In this document: positions 11,336 to 24,690 of the stretch, one piece after another
Layout: each line of letters opens with the position of its first letter
Numbering within the stretch: position 1 is the stretch's first letter
From: Perca fluviatilis
Lineage: Eukaryota; Chordata; Actinopteri; Perciformes; Percidae
Reading direction: 5' to 3'
DNA length: 64,000 bases
Assembly (NCBI RefSeq): GCF_010015445.1
Contig: NC_053121.1
Coordinates: 26,913,934 to 26,977,933, forward strand
The notes under the pieces: generated by a model
Told to the model about the DNA's origin: nothing
The model's database searches: none
The model's input: the letters and a program-made list of their open reading frames with translations, nothing else
Position numbers and translations under genes: made by a program

Positions 11336-12915
11336 TGACTAAATGACCACAAACTTTTTGTCCCTCTTTTTTCTTTCTTGTACTGTCTTCCGTCTGTGCC
11401 ATCTGTCTCCCCTCCGTGTCTCCACAGACGGTGTTTGTGAAATATGGGGGAGATCACAGAGGATTTCTATCTATCTGACCCCGGCGTGCCCTTCATCTCT
11501 TCCTCTCACAGCTTGATCTATCACACACAAGTGCTTTTTATTGTCGTTTGACAGCCGGCTCTTGGCCCATGGCTCTACTTGTCTCTCTCTGCCCCTCTCA
11601 TTATTACTGTGAGCCTCCCTATGTTGGGAACAAGCCAACATATTTGCATATCCTCTTTACATTCTTTTTGTTGTTGTCTGTAAAACCACCACTCAACCTC
11701 AAAGCCCTTATTCTTGTGATACAGGAGCTCTATGATCAGGTATGGGTTATTCATAAAAGATATTGTTCAAGACACTACAATCTTCTACCTATTTATTGTC
11801 TTAAATGGCTTTCACCAAACAAAATTGCAACACCTTACAAAGGCAGTATTTCGATGCTGCTGTTTTAGAAGACGGATGGATTTAAATCAGACATTCTGCC
11901 TCTCCCTTGATGCTTATTTTGGCGGTTTCTGTCACTCTCTCTCCTTGACCCTTCACAACAACAGACATCTACTGTGCTGAGAAAATGTAATCATCTGCTT
12001 GACGAACTGTGGCAGAATTAAATTCCTCCAAAAGAAAAGGTGCAGCATCTCCTCCCTTTCACTCTCTCTTGCTCTCTGATCTTTTGCCAAACAAGTGACA
12101 ATGACAACTTTTATATTTCTTTTTAATGACTTCCTCATCTTGTTCCTACACTGAACATAATGTACGGGTCTCTGGTTTGATTGTTTTAGAGAAAAACTTT
12201 TTTGCAACAGAGACAATTGTTATACATTGCTATGCAGAAGCCAGTGATGTTATCTTAATTAGCACTATCTACTAAATGTGAGTTAATTTATTTAGTAAAA
12301 ATGTATCTCAGAGGATATTTTATTTGGCCCTGGAAACCCTCAATAAGAAGTGTACTAATTATAGTCAACTAATGTACATCGTCCTGCATACAGCAGATAG
12401 AAAATGGTCAAAGTGTACAGTCCTCTCTTCTGCTAATCTGTCGGGCAATTTGGCAGTGACAACAAGTCTTGTCTCTTTGAAGTGTCAGTATAAATTCATT
12501 ATGAGGGCCACAGGGTATTGTAGTGTTGTGATGTTTGTATCAACACAGCAGTCACTTTGTTACCAGCCTTTTAACATTCCCGTGCTACAGCTTATGGGTT
12601 TCCTTTCCCCTCAGGTCTTTATATAATAAGGAAGGGTTGTTCATTTAATCTGAGCTCACTACAGCAAATGATTAGACACTTAACTCTTAGGGGCTGGTGT
12701 ACTGGTACAGGATTGACTGGGGCTTAACATGCAACAAGGCAGACAACTATCTCTTTAAAGTAAATCTCATGAATTGGTGAGATGAGCATATTGTGGCATT
12801 GATGACCAACCTTATGTCGTAGAGATTCTTGTTATATACTCTACTAGTCATTTGCAACAGGAAATACATCATCAGAATAATGAGAAAACCTTCTTTGGTT
12901 ACTCACAGCACTTGG
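11336..12915. other. No gene seen
   Basis: Non-coding sequence without a recognised repeat; the open frames are short and overlapping. Confidence 0.5.
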
Positions 12916-12919
12916 TTAA

Positions 12920-13400
12920 AGGGGACATATCATACAAAAAATCACCTTTTCATTGCTTGTCCACATACATTTAGGTATCTGAAGTGCCTACCAAACCACA
13001 AACTGGGAGATAAGACTACCCAGTCAACCCAGTAAATATTTTTGTGGGCTGCCCAGATCAAAAAACATGGAATTCAACAAGCCATTCATATATGTGTTAT
13101 ATATCACATGCAGGCTCACTAGAATATACCGCTCCCCATCTGAGTATCTCCACCACAGCTTGAGAAATACCTTTGCAAAGGTGCGCCACATTTTTCTTGC
13201 AAGCCAGAGCAGACTGGGCTTTTTGAACATTTATTCATAAAACGGTATTGTATCCATATGCAGATACTATAAGTCCTATTAGTAAGTGAAGTAGAACAGA
13301 AGAATACTTCGCACATTTGTTTCATGAGACAGGTATGCTGTGTCAGTGCTATAGAAAGGTTTCGAAGCACCCATTAGCATTCTGCTATAGGAAGAAAAAA
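12920..13400. mobile_element. Left end of a TTAA-type element (right end not found)
   Basis: TTAA at 12916-12919 is followed by AGGGGACATATCATAC. It has the same layout as the other TTAA-flanked ends in this window (TTAA then AGGTCC or AGTGCC). No matching inverted end was found to the right, so the element is truncated and the 3' limit given is arbitrary. Confidence 0.4.
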
Positions 13401-13974
13401 GCACCGGAAGCAGCGATGGTGCCCTTGCAAAATAAATAGCCATGATAGGGGAAGGGGAGGAGAATGCTAGCCAAAATAGCCAACCAATTGCAAGCTTATT
13501 CCCAGTTTACCTCTTGTGAATCTGACTAGGTAGGTAGAAAAGGGATGAATAGGTCAAAAGTTGCCATCAAACTCCTGCACACTGTCTATCTAACATTTCG
13601 GTGCTAGACCTACATCAGGCAAAAGTAAAAACTAAGTGAGAAGTTACAGAGTTACAGAAGTTTGTGAATACTCATTTTGTTCCACTTCATTGTATACGCA
13701 AACATGAACGTATGTTCAGTGTTGAGGTGAGACTGCTACTTTTATGTTTAGATGAAAGTACTGTTGACACAAATCTGTTATGGCCGGATTGTATTATTTA
13801 CCTGCTTTACAAAATCTATCTTGTACATTTATTTGACTACATTTCAGCACCATGCACTAGCTCTTCATGTTTTAGCAGTATTAGATGTTACACTTCACAT
13901 TTATTTGGGATTTACATGAACCTTTACATTGTTATCTACGGAAGATATGTGACAACATTTTTAAAGTTAAAATC
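13401..13974. other. No gene seen
   Basis: AT-rich sequence with short frames only (13664-13978 plus strand is the longest, with no motif). Confidence 0.45.
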
Positions 13975-14052
13975 GTAGTCTAGACCTACTCTATCTGTAA
14001 AGTGTCCTGAGATAATGCCTATTATGATTTGACTATGAAAATTGAATTAAAG
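13975..14052 (+). mobile_element. LINE 3'-tail fragment
   Basis: Contains CTACTCTATCTGTAAAGTGT, then a GAGATAA/ATGATTTGA segment ending in AAATTGAATTAAAGG. This is the stereotyped 3' end of teleost L2-like LINEs. A reverse-oriented relative occurs at 57885-58030. Only the tail is preserved. Confidence 0.6.
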
Positions 14053-14508
14053 GTAAGACTTCAGGGTTCCAAATATTTTGGTTGGAGGGCCAGATTTGTC
14101 CCACGGGCCACTGTTTCCCCTTTACTTGCCTCCTCCGTTTTAGAGTTTATTTCAACACTTTACTATTTGCCTATAAAGCACTTCATGGATTGGCTTTCTC
14201 TTACCTATTCAACTTTCTAATTCCCTATACCACATCTAGCCACTCATTTCCTCTGACCAGTCACTTCAGGTTGCCCCTCGGGCTCAGCGAAAGCTCAGGC
14301 GCGACCCCGCCTTCTCAGTTGCGGGCCGAGTCAATGGAACAAACTGCCTCACCGCATCAGATCTGCCCCCTCTACTTAGTTGTTTAAAGCACAGCTCAAA
14401 GCCTACCTCTTTTCACAGACTTTGAAGGTATTTAAATTTCCACCACCAATTGGCCTTCATTGATCTTATTGATCTTATATATATCTCTGCCTGGGTATAG
14501 GGGATTAA

Positions 14509-14983
14509 TAGGGCTGGGCATCGTTCAAAATCTTTCGATCCGGTGCCAATTTCGATACCTCAGTTTCGATGCCGGTTCCTAACGATACTTTTTTCGATAC
14601 CATATGTTTTAAAATCCATTAAATACAAAGCTTTTATTTTCCACCTTAATTGTGACTCAAAACAGTTACACAAATTAAAAAATTCTGGTAAAACTGCTCA
14701 CTCAGAGTAACATTATTACAAGTGCCTTGCCTTGCAAGCTCAGCATATCAGCCAGTCATCAGGGCAGAGAAACCACTGTTGTGCCTGCTTGTCTAATAGC
14801 TGAGACACACCAATCAAACGGCCGACCGTCGTTAGAAAAGCCAGTCGGAATGATCAGTCGGGTCCCCGAAGGTCCAAAAAACTGCCTCGGAACACACTTG
14901 AGGCAACACTGACTTGAGAAACGTAATACGTCTCCATGTGTGACTTCAACAAAACTGCAGACAGTTTACTCCGTCTGCACCTC

Positions 14984-15045
<62 letters not shown>

Positions 15046-15188
15046 GGTCGGAGCTCCGCTCTGTGTCAATATGCAGAGAGGACAGATAAGCTTGCGCTTA
15101 CGCGCTCAGGCGCTTTTGGAACCGAAATTTGGCACCAAAAGATAAATAAAAATGCCATAAACGTATCGACATTCGGTACCCAGCCCTA
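14509..15188. mobile_element. hAT-type MITE (680 bp) carrying a TG microsatellite
   Basis: Perfect 8 bp duplications GGGATTAA (14501-14508 and 15189-15196) flank ends TAGGGCTGGGCATCG and, reverse-complemented, TAGGGCTGGGTACCG. These are classic non-autonomous hAT ends. The host is an L2 tail that continues on both sides, so the empty site can be inferred. Confidence 0.9.
14987..15044. repeat. (TG)n microsatellite
   Basis: About 29 uninterrupted GT units inside the hAT MITE; overlapping open frames here are artefacts of the array. Confidence 0.97.
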
Positions 15189-15312
15189 GGGATTAATATG
15201 TATGTGTTGTGTTGTATACTGTTGACCTGTTATTCTGCCTATGGTTGCAAAGCACTTTGGTCAGCTCACGTTTAAATGTGCTATAGAAATAAATTTGGCC
15301 TGACTTGACTTG

Positions 15313-18300
15313 TTTGCCTGCCACTGCTTTACATCTTGTGATATTCTTGTCTCTGAACTCCTCATCTCTCCATCAGTGTCTTGTCTTGCTGCGCTGCTTT
15401 CAGTCAGAGCTCCAGTCAACCCACCAGAAGAAGAAAGGTCAACCATTAAAACAATAACAACTTTGATTCTGATGGGTTTGATGGCTAACGCCTCTGACCA
15501 TAGCTACTTACCTCATGACTCTTACTTCTGCCCCTTGAGCATCCAGGTGGTGTATAACTGAGTGTTGAATGAATGATGACAATGGACTGGTGAGATGGAT
15601 GGACTGGTACTCTCTGATAGGCCGACTGGAGGTTCAGCCCGTGTTGTTGTTGTTTTTTCATCTTGTAGAAACGTCTGTGTTTAGGTCAGGCTGTCGAGTT
15701 TCTCCATCAAGTTTGATGACACATGACAGTCCGTGACATGACTGTCTCTGCCGATGAACACTTGTGTGTGACCATGTGTGCTGCTGTTGCCTTCAGGGAA
15801 CATAAAGTGCCACTCGCTCTTTCTGTCCAACCTTGGTTTATCAATGTAGCTTGCAAGAGGAATGGACACCTTTTGGCAGCTGCTTTAAAATAATCTTTGT
15901 GTTTAGAAGTAAACACTGTCAATTAGCAATCCTTTTATATATTAGAAAAAAACAAGTTAAAATCTGCAATACCCCAGAGGTAATGACTGGATGGGCTGGG
16001 CATAGCTGCAATGGGAGTTTTGCATCAAGTGGCAGCACCACTGGGAGTTAAAGGTTCTTGGTCTTGCGTTTGTATGTCTGTTTTTGAAGGGGGGTGATCC
16101 AGGGGACAGCACTGCAGTTTTTTTTGTTTGTTTTTTAGGAATCCTTGTAAGCTACCAGGAAAAAAAACCCACTAAAAACTGAACTGAAATCACATTTAGA
16201 CATTTTTTTTTGCTGTCAGAAATAATGTCAACGCCTTTTTCAAATGTGTTTATACTGGGTTTTTTATTATTAAAAAGAAATAATAAAAAAAGGGTCTTTG
16301 GGTCGGTGTCTGAGTTTGATTGACAGCAGCTTGCAGGCTGAGCTCCAGAACTGGCGGCAGGGGAGCAAGACATAAAGTAAACAAACTTGCTCTGTAGCTT
16401 ATAAGTAATGGATAGAAGATGTGTTAGTGGTATCGAAGAGTAAGGACCAGACCAGCATCTTACTGGAGCAAGTGACATTTGCACTTATATTTATATACTG
16501 CTCACCAGTTAATTACGTTGTATTGCATTTTTCTTTGGTGGGATGTTGGTTTGGTCACTCAGTCAACGACCTGTAGCAGAAAAAACTAAATGCAATTTAA
16601 TTTCACTTGGACTTTAAACCCACATCCTTTTTTAAGAAGCAGATTATTTTATTGTTTTTAAGTTTTCTTCACAAAATAAAACCTCAGCTATAATCTATGG
16701 AAGATTCTTTAAACGTGAGGATCTGTGCTGTTGAATTGCGTGGTTTCTCCTGTCTCGTTCTCTTTGTTTCTATTTCTCTTTCACACAAATAAATATAAGA
16801 ACAGCTGCTCTTTAAAAAGTGAGGAAATCTGGCAATCTTTTTATTCATCAAGTATAATGAAGGTTCAGAAATACTCACAGCTATTTTCGCGGTTTATTGC
16901 AACAGAGATTAGCATGTTTGAAGGCAGCCTACACCTTCAACCACCCCAGTCACAACATCTCATCATCTGCCATTACTGTGACGATGCATTCAGAGTTGCC
17001 TGAATGGAGATTTATGGCAAGATAAGAGCTCTGGTTGGTTCACTTTACCTACAAGCTGCTGTTGTATTCTATCACAGTGTTTTCCTGGCTTCTTTTTATG
17101 TGCTGTAATAATTGGGTGCTAAAGCAGCAGTTAGATAATCACAGCTAACCTAAACAGAAAAAAAATATAAATGTCTAAATGCTTCGTCTTTTTTGATTAG
17201 CGTTTGGAGTTTAAGTTCTGAAAAAGCCTCATAATAGCGAGAGACCTTTACTTTTGCCCACATGTGGCTACTTAAATCTTCTGTGTCCATGTCATTATAT
17301 TATGGTTTTATTGTGGCCTTTGGGGCACTGGGCTATTTCCCAGTGAATCATCCCTTTACTGTGACACATTTTGAGTTTCTCCACTTGGCTGCCTGCCTTA
17401 AACAGACTGTTTCTTCCTTGAAATGGTCATTCTATTTTACTGTTTTAGTGGTGAATTTATAGATTTAGATATGACAAAAACGAAATGGGTTTAAATTTTG
17501 TGTTTAGACTAAAACACATGCAAAGAGAGTTTTTGTTGCCTTCACAATAACACAGTTTCTGTCTCGCTGTAATCTCTTTTTCTACACAAAGAAACTTTGC
17601 ACCAAGGCTTACTTTGTGAAATCTCATTGGTTGCAGGAGGTGACCAGATAATGAGTTAATTGGTCTTGGGAAAGAGCTACAATTTCTTTTATTGGTAAAT
17701 GGATCGCGGAGGAGCCATTAGGTGGAAGACAGATTGATTACATGGCAACACCCTCTGCAGTCCACAGTGCCTAACTGATGGAGGTGTCTGTAAAATGCAT
17801 AGCTCTATCTTTTACATGCTTTATGTGACTGGGTTGGGATGAAGTTCCATGACTACTCATTGAGCCCCCACCCATCATGTGTTAACACAATATGTAGGAG
17901 TTCTGTGTATGCCAGCTCATTCATGGGGCTCCAGTGGACTCTAATTTTGTAGTGAATCAATATCTTAGGCAGGATCCCATTTCTCTTGTCTGTTTTTGTC
18001 TTTCCCTGCCAACTCCTGGGAACTGGAAAACCCAGAGATAGACACCACATTTGTGGTGAATGGATCAAATAGACATTCAGTCTGTGGTGTTGTGATGTTT
18101 CCTTGTAAAGTTGCACAGTGAAACATGATGAACACCAAAGTCAAAGTAACTTCTCCCAAGGTCTTGCACATGCTTTCAACATCAATCAGCATTGATACCT
18201 TCAAGTTTGACATTAAAGGATGGGGAATACTCCAGCTGATTTCACTCCTCCAAGGTATCTTGCCTTCCTCCACTGACAACTGATAAAAGATGATTTATAT

Positions 18301-19599
18301 TGCACTCACCTTTGATGAAGCAATATCACGCCAAATTGGTTGAGGCTTTTCACAAGGAATTTTCAGACTTTAAGTATGCAGAGTCTGACTTTGTGGATAC
18401 CCCAATGAGAACCCCAATGACATTGACAAAAAAAATGCTTCTCATTTTTTGTGCTCACAGTTAAAGCGTGATGGAGGGCTGAGGATTTAACTATGTCCCA
18501 ACTGAAATCCCCTAAATATGTTTAAGCCAGTCAGGAATATAGCCCTGTCTTGCCTTGATCATGTTATGCATCACGAGCCCGATGGGAAAAATACTTAGTT
18601 CACTTTACTAGCTCCTTAGAGGTGGTAGATTCACTGTATGTCTCATGGACACTGAAACAGAATTGGTACTTGCTGAGGCGGTGTCTTGAACCTTGTTTCT
18701 ACATCCTAGGACAGTGTTTCTCTGCTCTAAACCACCCTGCTGACAAAGGGTTAGAGTTACAAGAAACACAAGAGTGATTCACTGCACAGAAACGGAAATT
18801 GCTGGTTCTACGGAAGTTCCACTGAACACGTCTGAACTTTTGTTTTCTAGCCTGCCTTAACTTGTCAGCTCAGTCTATTCTTTCAGTTTGTCTGGAAGAG
18901 AAATAAGAGACAGAAGGTCTTTCTCTCCACAGTTAGACTCTTGCAAGAGCATATCAGCAACCACTGAACCATAAATGTGCATGCACATTCATAACAGGTT
19001 TCTCACCACTTCTCGCCTTTTCGTAACTAAGCTTTGTAGCATCTGGATGTGTATTTCTTTCTTTCTCTTGTTGGCTGATGTTAGCGGTGTGTTGTCATTT
19101 GTGTTGGTTTATTTTTATGTTCAGTTCATTGCCATACATCACTCAAATACTGCAGGCAAGATGCCCTAATGCCAAACATATGTGCAAAGAAAGAAGTGAT
19201 GGATAACTGCTTGAAATTGAGACAATTAGTGTGGTGACATTCTCTCATAAAAACGCTTTATGGGTATGTGCTGCAGTAAAGAGGATTGAGAGGCAACAAC
19301 TGCAAGTGTGAGAGAGGATTTCAAGCATTCTGTGGACTCATTAAGTGGATTGATTTTATTAGTTTTTTTCCTTGAGCTGCTTTAAAGTGTCATTCATGTA
19401 ATTTGTAGTATACCTACTCTAAGTATTTACCAATAGAATATCAGTTTTGGCCAGGACTGTAAATACAAGAACTTAACAAAAGGTCTAGAGTTGATTTTAG
19501 GTGTGACATTTGTGTTGCTGTGTTTGCTGTGTTTTGTACAATGTCAAAAAACTTTACAATTATCTAAAAGATCGAGTTAACTCTCCAGGATGTCAAAGA
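15313..19599. other. Long stretch without a supported gene
   Basis: No exon, RNA gene or transposon end could be assigned in about 4.3 kb. Part of 17850-18450 has a more balanced composition and minus-strand frames of 87 and 104 codons, but no family motif was recognised. Confidence 0.45.
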
Positions 19600-19870
19600 C
19601 TACAATCAAGAGAGGACTAGTCCAGCATGACCTTTGAGTTTTCCCCACCAGTTTGCAAAACAATTAATGCACCAATGCTGTAAAGGGCTGGAACAAAGTT
19701 TTATACACAGACGAGACACAAATCAACCTGTACCAGAATGATGGAAACACAAAAGTGTAGAGAAAACAAAGGGAACTGATCCAAGTCAATACAAGCTACT
19801 CAACTCATCTGTCAAATATGGTGGATGTGGTGTTTTGATTAGGACCAGACTGAAAGTATGATATGTGATA
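19600..19870 (+). pseudogene. Tc1/mariner-type transposase relic
   Basis: The plus-strand translation contains GWNKVLYTDETQINLYQNDG followed, after frameshifts, by a segment ending SVKYGGCGV. This is the Tc1 pattern around the second catalytic Asp (TDE) and the following KHGGG motif. Stops and frame changes break it, and no terminal repeats were found nearby. It is an old, inactive copy. Confidence 0.72.
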
Positions 19871-20009
19871 ATTACGGTAACTGATCCACTTCATTTCAAT
19901 TGGTAATTGGAGTAAGTTAAAATGACTACAGTCCCTTATACTGTATCTTATATGTATCTTTAGGCATTAAAACAACATAGCCATTCTTACAGTGAAAATC
20001 CAATAGACT

Positions 20010-20193
20010 ATGTGGCCGGGTTGGTCAGTGGGTAGAGCAGGCGCACATGTACTGAGAGCTTTATGCTTCGACGCAGAGGGGTTCAAGTCTGACCTGTGAC
20101 GATTTCCTGCATGTCTTCCCCCTCTCTCTCCCCTTTCTCACCTAGCTGTCCTATCAATAAAGGCAGAAAAGCCCAAAAATAATCTTTAAAAAA
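20010..20193 (+). mobile_element. tRNA-derived SINE, copy 1
   Basis: The head has a pol III A box (GGTCAGTGGGTAGAGCAGG) and B box (GGTTCAAGTCT), then a tRNA-unrelated body with CCTGCATGTCTTCCCCCTCT, a ATCAATAAAGGC segment and an A-rich tail. Direct repeats AATAGACT (20002-20009 and 20194-20201) mark its integration. It is related to the copies at 51136 and 61414. Confidence 0.85.
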
Positions 20194-20201
20194 AATAGAC
20201 T

Positions 20202-20732
20202 GGAGTACAGAGCCAACACAGCAAAATAAATACTGCTGTCCTAATATATTCTGACTGCACTGTACTTCCCATTATGTTGACCATTTTACAAGCCACAGAG
20301 TTTTACATTGATGGATGAACTTTTTATGAAACCATTAGTTCAGTTCCACATCACAATAAAATTGCGGAGACTTGAAACTACTTCACATATGTAATAAATC
20401 ACAGTCACAGTTACATTATTGGGAGTTGGTAATGCAGTCCAAAGCATTTGTAGTATTACAGTATGTCTCAGTTGTTGTGTGGGAAGCTCTAGCATCCATG
20501 ATTTCGATCAGCTGCCTAACACCATTGCATATATGACACGAAAAATCTTACCTGGAAGATTTAAATTTGAGAGCATGAATGTTTTGCAGCCAACTTTCAC
20601 ATCTCACTGTTGGATGACTAATAAGCCTCAGAATTTGAGTCTTGCACCTTAAATGCAGTTAATTTTGGCAAGATTATAAGGCTAACAGATGTCTGGAAAG
20701 ATATGAAAATTTATTTAAAGAAGATGTGTCAA
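20202..20732. other. No gene seen
   Basis: Unassigned AT-rich DNA between a SINE and a MITE. Confidence 0.45.
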
Positions 20733-20953
20733 AGGGATGCACCGATACGGACGAAATTAGCAAAAAAAAGCACTTTTGGTGTTCGGCCGATTACATTTTA
20801 CCGAACAATGGTAAAAAGTAAAAAGCACATTTTGACTATTTGATTTATGCAATGATGAAAAAGTTGGAAAAACATGTTCGGTAATTTGGCCTTTGGCCAT
20901 TTGTTTTCATTATGTTCGGCTTCGGCCAAGAATTTTCATTTCGGTGCATCCCT
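20733..20953. mobile_element. Small hAT-type MITE (221 bp)
   Basis: The ends are AGGGATGCACCGA and its exact complement TCGGTGCATCCCT. The interior has mirrored TTCGGCC motifs (GTTCGGCCGAT, GGCTTCGGCC). The termini resemble those of the element at 50283-50929 (GATGCACCGAT), so the families are related. A clear 8 bp duplication is not preserved. Confidence 0.75.
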
Positions 20954-20954
20954 A

Positions 20955-21430
20955 AATAAAGGCCTTTCAACCATTTGTCTTTGCAAATTTTCTTTATCTC
21001 TACTCCAACTGTGCCAGAACTCTGCAGGGAGGCTCCTAACAGAAACTTAACATAGATGACATATTACAACAGATTGATTTTATAATTTTACTCCTAATAT
21101 ACAAACTATTACATGGTCAGGCAGCTCTGTATCTCAGACATCAGGTCTTCAGGACTAAAGGAAAACTAAAGGTGATTGTGCTTTTGCTGTTGTTGCTCCT
21201 CAACTCTGAAACAGCCTCATATAATGTCTCAGAGAAACCAAATCAATCCACATATTTGAATTGCATTTGATTTTATAACTAAGATTATGGGTTATACACT
21301 TATTCCTCCTTGTTTTATATATTGTGTTCTCTGTTTCGTTTATCTCCCAATTCACCTTCTCGCAATTTCTTACTTTTGTTTTGAAAAGTGCTCTACAAAT
21401 TAAGTGTGCTTGCTCAGTTAAGTAATTAAA
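20955..21430 (+). mobile_element. Decayed L2-type LINE 3' end
   Basis: Broken plus-strand frames give YTNYYMVRQLCISDIRSSGL and later STLKQPHIMSQ, recalling the L2 order YK.LHGQAPLYLSD ... TLWNSLP. It ends with a AAAAGTGCTCTACAAATTAA tail typical of LINE 3' ends. Heavily mutated. Confidence 0.5.
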
Positions 21431-24325
21431 GTTTGCTAGTAAAGTTGTGTGCAATTTGGAGGAGAGAGTGAAAAGAGAGACAATAAATGCTGCTCAGCCC
21501 CCGTATCGCCATTTGTTCTGGAATGAACTATTAACAGTCATTCATCTTAATGACAGCTGGGAGTTGGTATTTAGTGATGGAATAGTCTCACTGATAGAGA
21601 GATGGATGGAGTGAACAGCATTAATGTTATATTTGGCCCTGATCTTATGGCACATTTGGCTTTCCCTGCAGCAGTGTGGTGTATAGTTTGGGATAGTGTT
21701 CATAAATATAGTTAGCTTCAAGTTTACAGCTGAAGGCCATGCATCAAATCTCCATAGACTTAACACTTACCAACTGGAAAACAAAAACCTTTCTAGCAAT
21801 AGTAATGTACACTTCAGGAAGCACTGGGAGGTGCACTGCCACATCCACTTTGTTGTGTGTGCATAGTGTGTGATTTTGCTGTGTGCAGAACATGTATGTA
21901 ACGCATCCATTGGGTACTCGCATACACGTTTAATTTGCCCCTTTTAGAGACTTGCTGAAGTTTATTTTCAGACACAAGAGTGAGGGAGCCATAATTGCCA
22001 GACCTTTAAAAGCACTAGTCTCTTCTGAATCAAATAACATATGACTTTGAAGAGAAGTCTTCAAAGGGAAGCCAGGGAGTAAGAGATAGAGGGAGAGAGG
22101 AGGAAACAAAGAGAGAGGGTATAGATAAATATCTCTGACCATACGCCCACATCACAGCAACTGCTCCTCTCCCCAGACACCCACTTAGAAGGAGGAGAGG
22201 ACCTTTACTGGGATTTACTCAATGTGGAGCCTTTTGATTAATTGTGTGCCATTGTGTGCCACATCAAAGTTCAGGCATATTTTGAAATGAGGTGTAAGCG
22301 GCAAGAGTTTCCCAATTGACTCTTTCTTCTGTTCAATAGCCCTAAAATAGGCTGAAGAGACATTTGTAATAATGTCTTTGTGTTCTTTTTTTGTAACTTA
22401 GAAATCAATGTGAATATGTTGCTCTGACTAAGGTAATGTATCTCTGTCCATATCTCACATATGCAGTAGTCCCACAACTCATTATATCCTTTTTGTATTT
22501 AAGTAGGAAGACACAGCACTGGAGCCTTAAACATGTTTGGGCATACCCTCCTTTCAATTCTTAATCCTAAAGGATGGTTTGAAGATGTTAAAAAAAATTA
22601 AAGCACAGAAGCATAAATGAGAAAGAATTTCACGTTTTAATTCATTTTTTTCTTTTCACTTGTAAAATTCAGAATGTGTTACAAGTGGGGCTTTGGCCAT
22701 TCTTCCTACCTGTTCTTCTGTTATGTCTCCCACATTACCCAGAATCAACAGCTTATTCAGTGTTTTTGTCCTTTTGTTGTTGCCTCCAAAGAATTGTATT
22801 TGTCTGAGTGACAAGACGGAGGCAGAGTTTTTTCTCTGTTGCACATCTCTGAGGGATTGTTTTGACTGGCAGCCCTCTATGGCTGATTTTTTTGACAGCT
22901 GTTGTTCTTTTGACTTTATTGACTTATTTACTTTATTGTGCCTATTAAGTGTTTTTTGTTCCTTTCAGGCTTGTTTTTTTTTTCCATAAAGGTTTTTTTC
23001 TTTTTCTGCCTGAATCCATTTTGTCTTCATGACTGACTGGCTGTTGAGCAGGAGGGCTAAATGTCATTGAATGCATCGTCCAGCACACATCACACCGCTC
23101 TGATGAATCCTCAAGTCAAATTCTGACTCACTGTATAATAGAGGAGCCATATGAATTGCATGAGGGGAACCTTTAAGCTGCTGTCTTTAATTGATGAATA
23201 CTTTCTCCACACACAGCTTGAGATTTGGAGCGAATAGAGTTAAATTTACATGATTTAATGTGTATTTTGTTTTTTTATGTAAAATATAATCCATGTCTCC
23301 TGCTGTCATTCTGCTTCTGAATATTTCACCCTGATTATGAACACACAACAGGAACTTTTTCCAATTACTTTTTCTATGGGAGGGTTTTCTAGTCATTGCT
23401 ATAGTAATTACCTGTGTGCCTATCATTGTTCATCTAATATCTTCTCATACTGAGCTGTGACATATTTAATCGGTATAGTAAAAACAATTTTTATTGCTCC
23501 CTTGCAAGATTAGATTAGTATTTGATGTACCATATGCTTGGAGCCCGTTCTTGACGAAATGAGTTGGAGTCTTTTATTGACCCTAAATAAATCCATATTT
23601 GCTTGTCCATCATCTTTATATCAGGAAAATGAAAGGAAAACAAAGGGAGAAGCCTTCCTGGAGGGTTAAAGGCAAGTCAAACTAACTAAATTAGGCATAA
23701 AATAAGGTTATGTGTGTGTGTTTCCGTGTCTATAGATGTCTGATTTAATAATTGATGACTCTATGGAGACAATACTGTAAAGTACTATATTCGGGTGATG
23801 TGTAACCATTGACAACCATGTTTGTTTCCAGGGTGTGTTGCTCAGAGAAACGCACACTTGCACACATCTGCAAACATGCAATCACTGCCAGAGACCGGCA
23901 GAGCCACCATGGCTAGTCAGCAGGAACAGCTCATAATCTCAGTTGGTCTAAAGGGAGCTGGAGGACAGGAGGGGAAATGAGATTTGAGCGACAGGAGCAG
24001 GAAGTGGCTGTCTTTGCTAACCAGCCTGTTCTTCCTGTTCCTGCTGCCATCCTGTCAGGATGGATGCTGACCAGCTCCGGGACCTCAGAGCTCCTCCACT
24101 TAATTACCAAACACCTCTGTGACCCGATAATCATGTACAAGCTTGTGAATACGCCACTGTGTGTGCAGACATCTACTTGACTGCTTCTCCTGCACTCTCT
24201 CTCTCTCAGCAGCCATAATGAGAGTATTTAAAAGGTACTGGCCAGCTGGGATTTAGCCAATGTAGACACCTCTGGAAGGCAGTACAGTAGAGATGCAAAC
24301 CTGATGGACAGGTGTGCAGAATTAA
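21431..24325. other. No gene or clear repeat
   Basis: About 2.9 kb of non-coding DNA. No transposon ends, exons or RNA genes were recognised; the open frames lack motifs. Confidence 0.45.
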
Positions 24326-24690
24326 CAGTGGTGGAAAGTAATGAAAGTACATTAACTCAAGTACTGTACTTAAGTACAGTTTTGAGGTACTTTTACTCCA
24401 TTACATGTCAGAAGGAAATACTGTACTTTTTATTCCACTACATTTATTTGACACTTAGTTACGTTTTACATAAACAATATATGATGGCCTTGAATTATAT
24501 ACTCTTCTACCCAGTAATATACAAAATATCTAAAACTGGCTCTACATTGACAAACTACAACTTTAAAATGCTCTTACATGTATTTTTAGTGATTAAAACA
24601 GAATAATATAGCCTACTTAGCCACTTTGAAATGAGCAATTCTGCATAATAAGTACTTTTACATGTGATACTTTAAGTAGCCTACCGAAGT
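24326..24690 (+). mobile_element. hAT-type non-autonomous element, left end only
   Basis: Starts CAGTGGTGGAAAGTAATGAA, then AAGTACTGTACTTAAGTAC and repeated AGTACTTTTAC motifs. This start is shared by an abundant teleost element family. The expected complementary CCACCACTG end is missing, so it is truncated; the right limit is approximate. Confidence 0.55.

Larger units (their letters stand above)
14135..15312 (+). mobile_element. L2-type LINE 3' end, split by a hAT element
   Basis: Translation gives a decayed C-terminal ORF2 segment (LLFAYKALHGLAFSYLFNF, then HFRLPLGLSESSGATP), the L2 pattern of YKALHGLAPSYL followed by a PRA..RGDRAFAVA-like region. After the inserted element (14509-15188) the LINE resumes with GCAAAGCACTTTGGTCAGCT, a GTGCTATAGAAATAAA segment and a TTGACTTGACTTG tail. 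Frameshifts and the missing N-terminal part make it a dead, 5'-truncated copy. Confidence 0.78.

Noticed and set aside
14854..15189. Open frames of VCVCVC and HTHTHT repeats
   Set aside because: They are translations of the TG microsatellite; the same holds for frames over 28728-29001, 37760-38024, 41610-42021 and 48605-48898.
17853..18279. Minus-strand coding gene or pseudogene
   Set aside because: Two overlapping frames of 87 and 104 codons lack any recognised motif, splice signals or repeat match; left as unassigned sequence.
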